Source: Elusimicrobiota bacterium (GTDB taxonomy: Bacteria > Elusimicrobiota > Elusimicrobia > UBA1565 > UBA9628). Taken from it: DNA of 64,000 nucleotides. The stretch lies in assembly GCA_016212795.1 (NCBI GenBank), contig JACRDT010000007.1:124001-188000 (forward strand). The letters run 5' to 3'. A model generated the notes under the pieces. The model was not told where the DNA came from. It saw only the letters and a list, made by a program, of their open reading frames with translations, and did not search any database. Numbering within the stretch: position 1 is the stretch's first letter; each line of letters opens with the position of its first letter. Both the position numbers and the translations under genes were made by a program. Positions 8,612 to 17,709 of the stretch are shown piece after piece.

Positions 8612-9583
8612 GATTACCTTGACGGCCGAGGCCTTGAAGGTGGCGAAGACCTCGTCGCCGGGCTTGAGGCCCATGCGCTCGAGGGATTGGAGCGTGATGA
8701 AGGCATGGAGCTGGCAGCCGGCCTCGATGAGGATGTCGACGTCGAGCCCGAGCGCGGCGGTCGCCACGACCCGGCCCTTGAGGCAGTTGAGGGCGCTGGA
8801 GTCGATGGGCTTGAACGACAGGATGACCTCCCGCGGGTCGATGGAGACCGCGGCCGGCCCGAGGGTGTCGGTGGAGACGAAGAACGCCGCTCCTTGCGAC
8901 AGCAGGGCCTTCTTGACCGCCTTCTCGAGCGTGCCCGTGAGCTCGCAGTGGAACACGTTCCAGAGCGGCACCGGGCTCAAGCGGCCCTCCGAGAGGTAGA
9001 CCACCTCGGCGCCCATCCGGAAGGCCTGGCCCGGGTCGTGGGTCGTCATGAGCACCGCGCGCCCGGGCTTGGCCGCCTCCTCGACGATCATCGCCTCCAC
9101 CGCGGCGGCGTAGGCGCGGTCGAGGTTCGCCATGGGCTCGTCGAGGAGCAGGGCCTTGACCCCCAGGACCAGCCCCCGGCCGAGGGCGACCCTCCTCCTC
9201 TCGCCGTCCGACAGGCCGGCGCAGCGCCGGTCCCGCAGGTCCCACAGCCCGAGCCTCTTGAGCAGGGGCTCCGCGATCCTCCGGGCCTCCTCGGCCCGCG
9301 CGCCGCGGTACGCCAGCCCCTGGAGGACGTTGCCCAGGACGCTCGTCTGGAACAGGTAGGGGTTCTGCTCCACGAGGGTGACGTCCTGGGGCCCTCCGGC
9401 GAAGAGTACCTCGCCCTCCGAGGGGGCGTCGGTCCCGGCCAGCAGGTTCAGGAGCGTGGTCTTGCCGGACCCGTTGGGCCCGTAGAAGACGACGGACCTG
9501 CCCTCGGGGAGGTCGAGGACGGGGAGGTCGAGGGCGACTTTGCCCGCGTAGCGCTTCTTGACGCCCCGGAGCTCAAAGAGCAT
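8579..9583 (-). CDS. Tungstate/molybdate-type ABC transporter ATP-binding protein with C-terminal TOBE-like domain
   Basis: YGPNGSGKTTLLNLLAG Walker A, LSDGERRRVALGRGL signature, LLLDEP; C-terminus RLPRGEASS is encoded by the repeat element. Confidence 0.85.
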   Translation of the reverse strand: MLFELRGVKKRYAGKVALDLPVLDLPEGRSVVFYGPNGSGKTTLLNLLAGTDAPSEGEVLFAGGPQDVTLVEQNPYLFQTSVLGNVLQGLAYRGARAEEARRIAEPLLKRLGLWDLRDRRCAGLSDGERRRVALGRGLVLGVKALLLDEPMANLDRAYAAAVEAMIVEEAAKPGRAVLMTTHDPGQAFRMGAEVVYLSEGRLSPVPLWNVFHCELTGTLEKAVKKALLSQGAAFFVSTDTLGPAAVSIDPREVILSFKPIDSSALNCLKGRVVATAALGLDVDILIEAGCQLHAFITLQSLERMGLKPGDEVFATFKASAVKVITRLPRGEASS

Positions 9584-10181
9584 GCCGCTTGGGCCCTCCG
9601 AGCCACCTCGCGGCGATGCTGATGGAGAAGGCCGCGGCCACGAGGATGATGCCGAGCGCCAGGGCCGTCGCGAACTCCCCCTCCGAGGTCCTGACGGCCA
9701 TGGCCGTCGGGATGTTCCGCGTGTAGTTCCGGATGTTGCCGCCCAGCATCATGGATGCTCCGACCTCCGCGAAGATCCTGCCGAAGCCCGCCAGCAGGAC
9801 CGGCAGCAGCGCGCCCCTCGTCTCCCTGGCGACCGCGAGCATCGCGCCCAGCGGGGTCGCTCCCAGCGTCAGGGCGGTCCTCCGGATGCGGGGGTCCGCG
9901 CCCTCCAGGTGGGAGGCGGCCATCGACACGATGATCGGGGTGGCCAGCACGAACTGGCCGACGGCCATGGCGTAGGGCGTGTAGAGGATGTTCAGGTTTC
10001 CGAGGACGCCCCGGCGGCACAGGAGCGCGTAGACGACCAGCCCGGCCACGACGCTGGGCAGGGCCATCAGGGCGTTGAAGGCCGAGAGCGCGAGCCGCCG
10101 GCCCGGGAGCCCGGAGAAGACCAGCGCGAAGGCCAGCGGCGTGCCCACGGCGCCCGCGAGGGCGACCGCGGACGCCGACAC
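9573..10181 (-). CDS. Tungstate-type ABC transporter permease (TupB-like); true start probably upstream (about 10270)
   Basis: IVSMAASHLEGADPRIRRTALTLGAT...FGRIFAEVGASMMLGGNIRNYTRNIPTAM; overlaps ATPase gene. Confidence 0.82.
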   Translation of the reverse strand: MSASAVALAGAVGTPLAFALVFSGLPGRRLALSAFNALMALPSVVAGLVVYALLCRRGVLGNLNILYTPYAMAVGQFVLATPIIVSMAASHLEGADPRIRRTALTLGATPLGAMLAVARETRGALLPVLLAGFGRIFAEVGASMMLGGNIRNYTRNIPTAMAVRTSEGEFATALALGIILVAAAFSISIAARWLGGPKRHAL

Positions 10182-10275
10182 CGCCAGCGACAGCCGGGCG
10201 ATGCCCAGCAGTTCCGGATCGCACGACGCCAGGAGCTGCGCGGCGCCTAGGAGCGAGTCGAGGATGAAGTCCAGG

Positions 10276-11076
10276 TCACTCCTCCAGCCGGAAAAGGGTC
10301 TTGCCGTCCTTCTTGAAGCCGGCGACGATGGCCCGGGCTTCCGGGGACTTCATCCACTCCAGGAAAGCCCTGGCGTCGTCGTAGGCCGCCTTCGGGTTGG
10401 CCTTGGGGTCGACGAGGATCACCGAGTAGTCGTTGCGCAGGGGAGGCTTCCCGGCGAACAGGGGCGCCAGCCCCGTCTTCTCCGCGAACAGCGCGAGGGT
10501 GGCGCTGTCGGAGAGCGTGTACGCCCGCTTCTCCCCGGCGATGACCAGGGTCGGCCCCATCCCCTGCCCGGACTCCAGGTACCAAGGCGCCGTCGGCTTG
10601 AGGCCGGCCGCTTTCCAGATGGAGAGCTCCCGGCTGTGCGTGCCGGATTTGTCTCCCCGGGAGATGAAGGTGAGGCCCCGGACCGCGACCTTGGAGAAGG
10701 CCTCGGCGGCGCCCTTGGCCCCCTTGACGCCGGCGGGGTCCTCGGGCGGGCCGGCCAGCACGAACTCGTTGAAAAAGAGCGCCGTCCGGTCGCGGCCGAA
10801 TCCCTGGGCGACGAAGGCCGCCTCCGCCTCCGGGTCGTGCGCGAGCACGAGGTCCACGTCGCCGTTCCGCGCGAGTTTGAGCGCCTTGCCGGTCCCGACC
10901 GCCACGGCCATGACCTCGACGCCCGTCCGGGCCTTGAAGGCCGGGAGGAGGGCGTCCAGCAGGCCCGTGTTGTCCACGCTCGTGGTCGTGGCCAGGCGGA
11001 TGCTCCTCGGGGGCGGGCCCGAGCAGGCCGCCAGGAGGGACAAGGCCGCCAAGGCCGGCAGGGCGCGGCTCATCAT
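10276..11076 (-). CDS. Tungstate-type ABC transporter substrate-binding lipoprotein (TupA-like)
   Basis: Lipobox LLAACSG, LATTTSVDNTGLLDALLPAF, FISRGDKSGTHSREL. Confidence 0.87.
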   Translation of the reverse strand: MMSRALPALAALSLLAACSGPPPRSIRLATTTSVDNTGLLDALLPAFKARTGVEVMAVAVGTGKALKLARNGDVDLVLAHDPEAEAAFVAQGFGRDRTALFFNEFVLAGPPEDPAGVKGAKGAAEAFSKVAVRGLTFISRGDKSGTHSRELSIWKAAGLKPTAPWYLESGQGMGPTLVIAGEKRAYTLSDSATLALFAEKTGLAPLFAGKPPLRNDYSVILVDPKANPKAAYDDARAFLEWMKSPEARAIVAGFKKDGKTLFRLEE

Positions 11077-12368
11077 GCCGGCCGCTCCGGGACCTCGTCC
11101 ATGTACCGGGTCCCCCAGAAGCAGAAGAGGCCGGCCACGAACAGGGCGCCGACCGTCATGAGGATGCCGGTCTTGAGGCTGGAGAGGTCCGAGACGTAGC
11201 CGATCAGTGCCGGGGACAGCGCGTCGCCGAAGGCGTGGATGAAGAAGATGTTGGCCGCGAAGGCCATGGATCGGATGGAGACCGGGGTGCAGTCGACGAG
11301 CAGGGCGTTGAGCGGGCCGTTGTTCATGAAGATGAGGAACTCGGCCGCGAAGAGGCAGGCGAAGGCCGTCCCCCGGTCCGGGGCCGAGAGCATGGCCACT
11401 CCGAACGGGATGCTGAGCACGAAGCCCGCGCCCGTCACAAGGAAGTAGGCCTTCTTCGTGCGCCGCAGCGCCCAGTCGCCAAGCCACCCTCCCGCGAGGC
11501 TCCCCAGGGTCCCGGCCGCCACGGTCACGCCGCCGAACCACAGCCCGGCGTCGCCCACGCTCATGTGCCAGGAGCGCACGAAGTAGGAGGGCATCCAGGC
11601 CGCCAGGCCTCCGACGGCGAAGGTCATGGCGGCCCCGGCCAGGGTGTCGGCGATGAAGACCTTGTTCTTGAAGAGGGCCGCGTAGTCGGCCCAGGCGGGC
11701 GCGGCCTGGGCCGGTAGGCCCAGGGGCCGAGCGCCCGGCGCACCCTCGGGAAGGGCGTTGGCGGCGCGGGGCGCGGCCGCAAGAGGAGATCCGCCGGCCG
11801 CGCCGGGGTCCGTCCGGGGGTCTCTCAGGAGCAGGGTCAGCGCTGCCGCCAGCAACCCCGGCGCCCCCACGATGAAGAACGCCGCCCGCCAGCCGAAGCG
11901 CTGCCCAAGCTGGCCGCCGAAGACGTAGCCCAGGGCGCTGCCCACCGGGATGGCCATGGAGAAGAAGCCCAGCACCCGGGCGCGCTGGTCCGCGCGGAAG
12001 CGCTCCGCGATGAACGACGGCGAGAGGCTGCCGTAGCAGGCCTCGCCGATGCCGACGAACGAGCGGGCGCCGAGGAGCTGGCCGTAGGTTCTCGAGAGCC
12101 CGGAGAACACGGTGGCCAGGCTCCAGAGCCCGACCCCGCCCGCGATCCAGCGGCCGCGGTCGGACCGGTCCCCCTTGTAGCCCGCGAAGGGCGCGGCGCA
12201 CATGTAGACCAGCATGAAGGCCGAGGCCAGCGCGCCGAGCTGCGTGTCCGAGAGCCCGAGGTCGGGCTTGATGAGCGGGAAGACCGCGTAGAGGACCTGG
12301 CGGTCGATGTAGTTGAGCAGGTTGACCAGGAACAGGATGCCCAAGACATGGTAGGGGTTGGCGGTCAT
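11073..12368 (-). CDS. MFS transporter (spinster-like)
   Basis: LNYIDRQVLYAVFPLIKPDLGLSDTQLGAL...GDRSDRGRWI; stop overlaps the next ATG (ATGATGA). Confidence 0.85.
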   Translation of the reverse strand: MTANPYHVLGILFLVNLLNYIDRQVLYAVFPLIKPDLGLSDTQLGALASAFMLVYMCAAPFAGYKGDRSDRGRWIAGGVGLWSLATVFSGLSRTYGQLLGARSFVGIGEACYGSLSPSFIAERFRADQRARVLGFFSMAIPVGSALGYVFGGQLGQRFGWRAAFFIVGAPGLLAAALTLLLRDPRTDPGAAGGSPLAAAPRAANALPEGAPGARPLGLPAQAAPAWADYAALFKNKVFIADTLAGAAMTFAVGGLAAWMPSYFVRSWHMSVGDAGLWFGGVTVAAGTLGSLAGGWLGDWALRRTKKAYFLVTGAGFVLSIPFGVAMLSAPDRGTAFACLFAAEFLIFMNNGPLNALLVDCTPVSIRSMAFAANIFFIHAFGDALSPALIGYVSDLSSLKTGILMTVGALFVAGLFCFWGTRYMDEVPERPA

Positions 12369-12485
12369 GGCTCGTCCGGGAGCGTATTATGCCATTTCCC
12401 CGCCCCGCGGGGCAGGGCCGGGGCGCGGGGCGGGCGAAAGATGTAGAATGAGCGTGGGCGAGCCGGGCGCGCCCGGGAGGTCGGG

Positions 12486-13526
12486 ATGAGAACGGAGCGG
12501 GTCGTGGAGATCCTCAGGGAGCTCGAGGGCGTGCCGTCGCCGAGCGGCCTGACCGACGGGATCGTCGCGCTCATGGAGCGCAACCTGGGCGGCCAGGGTC
12601 TGCGGCCCCGCCGCACGAACAAGGGGGCGCTGCTCGTCTGCGAGCACCCTGAGCCCTACGCCGTCGTGGCCGGCCATGTCGACACGCTCGGCGCCATGGT
12701 CAGCGGCATCGAGTCCGACGGGACGCTCCGGGTCGCCATGATCGGAGGCTATCCCCTCCCCTCCTTCGAGGGCGAGTACGTGTCCGTGAAGACGGCGTCG
12801 GGGAAGGACTTCCGGGGCACCTTCCTGTTCGACAACCCCGCCGCCCACGTCAACAAGGAGGTGGGCAAGACGCAGCGCTCTCTCGACAACATGCACATCC
12901 GGGTGGACGCCGAGACGTCGAGCGCCAAGGAGACCGCGAGGCTCGGCGTCGCGACGGGCGACTACGTCTGCTTCGACCCCCGCTTCGAGGCGACCGGCAC
13001 CGGCTTCGTCAAGTCCCGGTTCCTCGACGACAAGGCGGGCTCCGCCGCGATGCTCGAGGTCATCGAGCGCCTGGGGCGGGCTCCTAAGGGGCGCCGGCTC
13101 GCGGACCTGCCGGTCGCCTTCTTCTTCTCCAACTACGAGGAGGTCGGCCACGGCGCGCCCGCGGGCTTCCCGGCCTCGATCAAGGAGATGCTGGTCGTGG
13201 ACATGGGGGTCGTCGGCAAGAACGTGGGGGGCAAGGAGACGGCGGTCTCCATCTGCGCCAAGGACTCGAGCGGGCCGCACGACTACGAGCTGAGGTGCCG
13301 CCTCACGCGCCTGGCCAGGAAGGCGGGGATCCCCCACGTGGTGGACGTCTTCCCGTACTACTCCTCGGACGCCGCCATGGCCTTGCAGGCCGGCCTGGAC
13401 CTGCGGGCGGGCATCGTGGGCCCCGGCGTCTCGGCCTCGCACGGGGTGGAGCGCACCCACGTCAAGGGGCTCAGGGCCACCGCCGACCTCGTCGAGGCCT
13501 ACGTGAAGGACCTGAAGGCCCGGTAG
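12486..13526 (+). CDS. M42-family metallo-aminopeptidase
   Basis: VVAGHVDTLGAMV, GYVCFDPRFE-like region, FLDDKAGSAAMLEVI, FSNYEEVGHGA. Confidence 0.88.
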   Translation: MRTERVVEILRELEGVPSPSGLTDGIVALMERNLGGQGLRPRRTNKGALLVCEHPEPYAVVAGHVDTLGAMVSGIESDGTLRVAMIGGYPLPSFEGEYVSVKTASGKDFRGTFLFDNPAAHVNKEVGKTQRSLDNMHIRVDAETSSAKETARLGVATGDYVCFDPRFEATGTGFVKSRFLDDKAGSAAMLEVIERLGRAPKGRRLADLPVAFFFSNYEEVGHGAPAGFPASIKEMLVVDMGVVGKNVGGKETAVSICAKDSSGPHDYELRCRLTRLARKAGIPHVVDVFPYYSSDAAMALQAGLDLRAGIVGPGVSASHGVERTHVKGLRATADLVEAYVKDLKAR

Positions 13527-13534
13527 GCCCTTCG

Positions 13535-14488
13535 ATGCCGGAGTTCGTGGAGGTCCCCTTCGGCGTCCCGTCCGGCGTCGTCGGGGTGAGGGTCGACGTC
13601 TTCCTGGCCGGCCGCCTGCGGGGCTATTCCCGCTCCACCGTGCAGCGCATGATCGCGGACTCCCGGGTCTGGCTGCGCTCGCGGCCCGCCAAGCCCTCCA
13701 TGCGGGTGTCGCAAGGGGAGAGCGTGGTGGTGCGCTTCCCCTGGCGCGACGACCCCCCCTCCCGGCACGCGCGCCTGGAGGTCCTTTACGAGGACGCCGA
13801 CATCCTCGCGGTCGACAAGCCAGGGGACATCCTGAGCCACCCGACCGACAAGACCGTCAAGGCGAGCGTCACCTGGATCCTCGCCAACCAACTCCCCGGC
13901 TTCAAGCCCTTCCTGATCCACCGGCTCGACCGCGAGACCAGCGGGGTCCTGCTCTTCGGCAGGAGCGCGCGCGCCGCGCGCCGCCTTTCGGGGCAGTTCG
14001 AGGCGCGGGAGGTCCGCAAGGAGTATTGGGCCGTCGTCCGGGGGGCCGTTGGGTTCGCCAGGAAGACCGTGGACCGGCCCTTGGGCCGCGGCGGGCACGC
14101 CATCCGGGTGCGCCAGGCCGTCTCGTCGGCGGGGCAGACGGCGAGGACGGACTTCAGCGCGGTGTCGGTCGGGCCGGAGGCGTCGTTGGTGCGGGCGGTC
14201 CCGAAGACGGGCCGGCTGCACCAGATCAGGGTGCACCTGGCCTGGCTCGGCCACCCGGTCGTGGGCGACAAGCTCTACATCGACGAAGGCGAGGCGTACC
14301 TCAAGGCCTGGCGGGGCGTGATGGCGGCCGAGGACCTCGCGAGGCTCGGGTCCTGCCGGCAGATGCTCCACGCGAGGTCGCTGGAGTTCCGCCATCCCTC
14401 GACCGGCGGCCGCGTCCGGGTCGCGGCGCCCGTGCCCGACGATTTCATGGCGTGCCTCGAGGCGTTCGGGCTCGCCGCTCCGCCATGA
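13535..14488 (+). CDS. RluA-family pseudouridine synthase
   Basis: FLIHRLDRETSGVLLFGRS, KTGRLHQIRVHLAWLGHPVVGDKLY. Confidence 0.92.
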   Translation: MPEFVEVPFGVPSGVVGVRVDVFLAGRLRGYSRSTVQRMIADSRVWLRSRPAKPSMRVSQGESVVVRFPWRDDPPSRHARLEVLYEDADILAVDKPGDILSHPTDKTVKASVTWILANQLPGFKPFLIHRLDRETSGVLLFGRSARAARRLSGQFEAREVRKEYWAVVRGAVGFARKTVDRPLGRGGHAIRVRQAVSSAGQTARTDFSAVSVGPEASLVRAVPKTGRLHQIRVHLAWLGHPVVGDKLYIDEGEAYLKAWRGVMAAEDLARLGSCRQMLHARSLEFRHPSTGGRVRVAAPVPDDFMACLEAFGLAAPP

Positions 14489-15519
14489 GGCGGCTGCATG
14501 CGGCGGCCGGGGCGCTGGCCGGCGCGCTCCTGCTGTCGGGCTGCTCGCCCGTCTACGTCGTCAAGGCGGCGTCGGGGCACCTGGCGTTCGTGTCCCGGGC
14601 CGAGCCCATCGCCAGGCTCATCGACGACCCGCGGACCGACCCCGAGACCCGCGGGAAGCTCCGGCTGGTCGCGGAGGTCCGGGCGTTCGCCTTCCAGGAG
14701 ATGGGGCTGAAGGCCAGCGGGGACTACGCGAAGGTCTCCAAGGTCCGGGGCTCCCACGTGAGCTACATCGTCATGGCGTCCAGGCGGACGTCGTTGCGGC
14801 TGCGAGAGTGGTGGTTCCCGTTCGTCGGCAGGTTCCCGTACAAGGGGTATTTCTCCCCCCGGGACGCCGCGGCCGAGCGGGCCCGCCTGGAGCGCGAGGG
14901 CTACGACGCCCACGTCGCCGGGGTCGGCGCCTACAACACCCCGCTGTGGTTCTCCGACCCCCTGCCGAGCACGGAGCTCGCGAGGCCGGCGGGCGAGCTG
15001 GCGGAGCTCGTCCTCCACGAGCTGGTCCACGGCACGGTCTTCTTCAAGGGCCAGGTCGACTTCGACGAGTCGCTGGCCTCCTTCGTCGGCGAGGCCGCGG
15101 CCGAGGACTTCCTGGCCCGCCGGTTCGGCCCCGGGTCGGGCGAGCTCGAGGCGTACCGGCGCGGCCTGGAGAAGAGCAGGCTCTACGCCCGCGAGCTGGA
15201 GAAGGTCTACGCGGGGCTCGACGCCCTCTACCGCGGCGTTCTTTCCGACGCCGAGAAGCTCGAGCGCCGCCGGCCCATCCTGGAGCGGGGGCGCGCGGCG
15301 CTGAGCGCCGTCCTGGCCGCCGACGCGGGCCCCCTCGACAACGCCGTCATCCTGGCCCGGCGCCTCTACCGGAGCGACCCGGCGGACTTCCGGGCCGCGC
15401 ACGAGGGGCTCGGCCGCGACTGGAAGGCGACGATGGGGTTCTTCGGGTCCCTCGACCGGCGCAGGCCCTGGGAGGACCTCGGGCGCCGGGTCCAGGCGCT
15501 CAAGGCGGCCGGTACTTGA
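14485..15519 (+). CDS. Predicted aminopeptidase lipoprotein (Aminopep/PF10023-like)
   Basis: Lipobox LLSGCSP; GVGAYNTPLWFSDPL; LVLHELVHGTVFFKGQVDFDESLASFVGE. Confidence 0.82.
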   Translation: MRRLHAAAGALAGALLLSGCSPVYVVKAASGHLAFVSRAEPIARLIDDPRTDPETRGKLRLVAEVRAFAFQEMGLKASGDYAKVSKVRGSHVSYIVMASRRTSLRLREWWFPFVGRFPYKGYFSPRDAAAERARLEREGYDAHVAGVGAYNTPLWFSDPLPSTELARPAGELAELVLHELVHGTVFFKGQVDFDESLASFVGEAAAEDFLARRFGPGSGELEAYRRGLEKSRLYARELEKVYAGLDALYRGVLSDAEKLERRRPILERGRAALSAVLAADAGPLDNAVILARRLYRSDPADFRAAHEGLGRDWKATMGFFGSLDRRRPWEDLGRRVQALKAAGT

Positions 15520-16894
15520 GGATTCGGCGCTCGTTGTCCGTGTTGCCGTCCGAGTCGAGGGTCGTGACCCGGATCAGGTTGTCGCCCTCGACGAGCGTGA
15601 CCATGAGGGAGAAGCGGTTGTTCTCGTCGAGCCGCACGCGCTTGCCGTTGACGATGACCGAGGCCCCCTCGTGCGCCTTCCCCTCGACGCGGTACTTCCG
15701 CTCGAAGGTGATCTCGTTGTTCATCGTGGGCCGGACGACCTCGAGCCCCGTGAGGTTCGCCTCGAGGGGCGTCAGGGACTTCGGCCCGAGCAGGTAGAGC
15801 TTGCCTTCCTTGAAGGGGGCCTGCGCGCCGAGCAGGTCGATGACGGCGAACCTGACCCAGTACTTGCCCTGAGGCAGCGGGATGTCGGCGGCCCTGATCC
15901 TCATCTGGACGTCGTAGGTCTTGTCGAAGAGCGCCTTGGGGAAATCCTTGGCGTGGGCCAGCTGCACCCGGAAGCCCCAGATGGGCTGGCCGACGCCGAG
16001 CTGTTCGACGGCGGTGTTGATGTCGTCGATCTTGGCGGCGCGGGCGGCTTCGCCGGGGAGCGCCATGACGGTGGCGATGGACGTCGTCATCCCGGCCCTG
16101 GAGCGGACGCCGCTGAAGTCCCCGGTGAACTCGGCGCCTCGGGCTTCGAAGTCCGAGGCGTTGATCACCGGGAAGGGGGCGGAAGGGGCGTTGCCCAGCT
16201 TGACCTCGGCGGCCATGCCGGCGTCGACGTCCTGCTTCTTGCCCTGGCTCTCGACGGTGGCCTTGCCCTTGAAGACCTCGATCGTCGTGCTCAGGTCGGA
16301 GCGGACCTTGGCGGTGTAGGTGGTGTCGGGGGTGCGCGGGGTGATCTTCGCCGAGATCGTCACCACCTTGGCCTTGCCGAGCCAGATGCCGCCCTTCTGG
16401 AGGAACACGTCGTAGTTCTTCTTGAGCGGCCTGATGATCGCCATGGAGTTGGGGTCGACCTGGAGGGTGCCCTGGTCGACGAAGTTCACCCGCGCCAGGG
16501 AGTCCTCCCCGGTCCTGAGCGCGTCGTCCCTGTAGAGCTGCATGTCCTGGCGGGCCGGCGCCCAATCAGCGGTCTCGCGTTTCCGGAGATCCACGGCGTT
16601 GCGCTTGATGATGAGCTTGGCGGCGCGCAGGTCCTCCTTGATGAGGGTGACCGGGACGCGCAGGGTCATGCCCGGCAGGGCCACGGTCGGGTCCGACGGC
16701 ATCTTGTTGTACTTGAGGATCTCGTCCCACTTCTTGGAGTCCTTGAGGTAGGCGTTGGCGATGTCCCACAAGGTCTGCCCGGGTTTGACCACGAGGTCCT
16801 GCATCTCGACGGTCTGGACCTGGCCCGCGAGGGCGCGCGCGGCCCACAGGGCGGCGGCGCAGGCCAGGAGGGACCCGAGCCGCTTTGGGCACAT
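15500..16894 (-). CDS. Secreted LysM + FecR-like domain protein with C-terminal Ig-like domain
   Basis: VVKPGQTLWDIANAYLKDSKKWDEILKYNKM (LysM); FecR-like VEVFKGKATVESQGKKQDVDAG; C-terminal VIVNGKRVRLDENNRFSLMVTLVEGDN. Confidence 0.8.
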   Translation of the reverse strand: MCPKRLGSLLACAAALWAARALAGQVQTVEMQDLVVKPGQTLWDIANAYLKDSKKWDEILKYNKMPSDPTVALPGMTLRVPVTLIKEDLRAAKLIIKRNAVDLRKRETADWAPARQDMQLYRDDALRTGEDSLARVNFVDQGTLQVDPNSMAIIRPLKKNYDVFLQKGGIWLGKAKVVTISAKITPRTPDTTYTAKVRSDLSTTIEVFKGKATVESQGKKQDVDAGMAAEVKLGNAPSAPFPVINASDFEARGAEFTGDFSGVRSRAGMTTSIATVMALPGEAARAAKIDDINTAVEQLGVGQPIWGFRVQLAHAKDFPKALFDKTYDVQMRIRAADIPLPQGKYWVRFAVIDLLGAQAPFKEGKLYLLGPKSLTPLEANLTGLEVVRPTMNNEITFERKYRVEGKAHEGASVIVNGKRVRLDENNRFSLMVTLVEGDNLIRVTTLDSDGNTDNERRILKYRPP

Positions 16895-16900
16895 CGAGAG

Positions 16901-16906
16901 ACGATA
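16901..16906 (-). promoter_or_regulatory. -10 box TATCGT, 6 nt from ATG of the 15500-16894 gene
   Basis: rc TATCGT-CTCTCG-ATG. Confidence 0.55.
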
Positions 16907-16973
16907 CCAAATGCGGGTCCCGCCCTTCTACCGGGTCGCCGCTTGGCGGGCCCCCGCCGGCGGCGCGATTTGG

Positions 16974-16979
16974 TATAGT
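16974..16979 (+). promoter_or_regulatory. -10 box TATAGT, 6 nt from GTG start at 16986
   Basis: TATAGT-CTCGCC-GTG. Confidence 0.55.
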
Positions 16980-16985
16980 CTCGCC

Positions 16986-17618
16986 GTGACCCGCCCTTCA
17001 CGACGATTCCACGGGTGGAAGCTGGCCGCGCTGGCCGTCCTGCCGGCCGCGTTCGCCGCCTGCGCCGCGGCCCCCTTCCTGGTGGGCTGGTGGATGGACT
17101 ATTCGGATGAGCCCCGGCGCTCGGACCTCCTGGTGGTCCTCAGCGGCTCGGAGTACGGCCGCGCCGTCTACGGCGCCCGGCTGTACGCGGACGGCTACGC
17201 GCCCGAGGTCTGGCTGACGCGGCCGCGCATGGCGGGCTCCGTCAGGCTGGCCAACAGCCTGGGCGTCAAGGTCCCCGCGGAGGACGAGGTCATGTTCGAG
17301 ATCCTGGTCCGGCAGGGCGTGCCCAGGGGCCGGATCCGGCGCTACGGGTCTGACGTGGCCAGCACCGTCGGGGAGGCGCGGGCCCTGCGGGACGCCTTGG
17401 GCCGGGAGGGGCGGAGCGTCCTGGCGGTCACGTCCCGCTACCACGCCCGGCGCGCCAGGATGATCCTCGGCCGGGCCCTGCCCGGGTCGGCGGTGAGGGT
17501 CGTGGCGACGCCCCATGACGGGTTCACCCGGCGCTGGTGGACGGACCGGGACCTGGCCCGGGCCGGGATCCTGGAGACGGCCAAGGTCCTCTATTACCTG
17601 GCGGGGGGCGCGTTCTAG
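16986..17618 (+). CDS. YdcF/ElyC-like DUF218 membrane protein
   Basis: SDLLVVLSGSEYGRAVYGARLYADGYAPEVWLTRP; SRYHARRARMIL; GTG start. Confidence 0.75.
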   Translation: MTRPSRRFHGWKLAALAVLPAAFAACAAAPFLVGWWMDYSDEPRRSDLLVVLSGSEYGRAVYGARLYADGYAPEVWLTRPRMAGSVRLANSLGVKVPAEDEVMFEILVRQGVPRGRIRRYGSDVASTVGEARALRDALGREGRSVLAVTSRYHARRARMILGRALPGSAVRVVATPHDGFTRRWWTDRDLARAGILETAKVLYYLAGGAF

Positions 17619-17621
17619 CAA

Positions 17622-17663
17622 CAGATGACGAACGGCATTAAATAGTATGACGTTCGTCATCTG
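17622..17663. repeat. Perfect 13-bp inverted repeat with 16-nt AT-rich loop
   Basis: CAGATGACGAACG-N16-CGTTCGTCATCTG. Confidence 0.9.
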
Positions 17664-17670
17664 ATTGGTC

Positions 17671-17700
17671 TTGAAACCCGCCCCCCGCATTTCCTATAAT
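17671..17700 (+). promoter_or_regulatory. Sigma70-type promoter TTGAAA-18-TATAAT
   Basis: TTGAAA at 17671-17676, TATAAT at 17695-17700, ATG 9 nt downstream. Confidence 0.75.
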
Positions 17701-17709
17701 AGCCGCACT

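Noticed and set aside
12451-12486. Leaderless start behind TAGAAT upstream of the M42 peptidase
   Set aside because: The GTG 4 nt downstream is out of frame and soon meets a stop; ATG 12486 with an SD is preferred.
17622-17663. Rho-independent terminator for the YdcF-like gene
   Set aside because: Strong stem but 16-nt loop and no following U-tract; kept only as an inverted repeat of unknown function.
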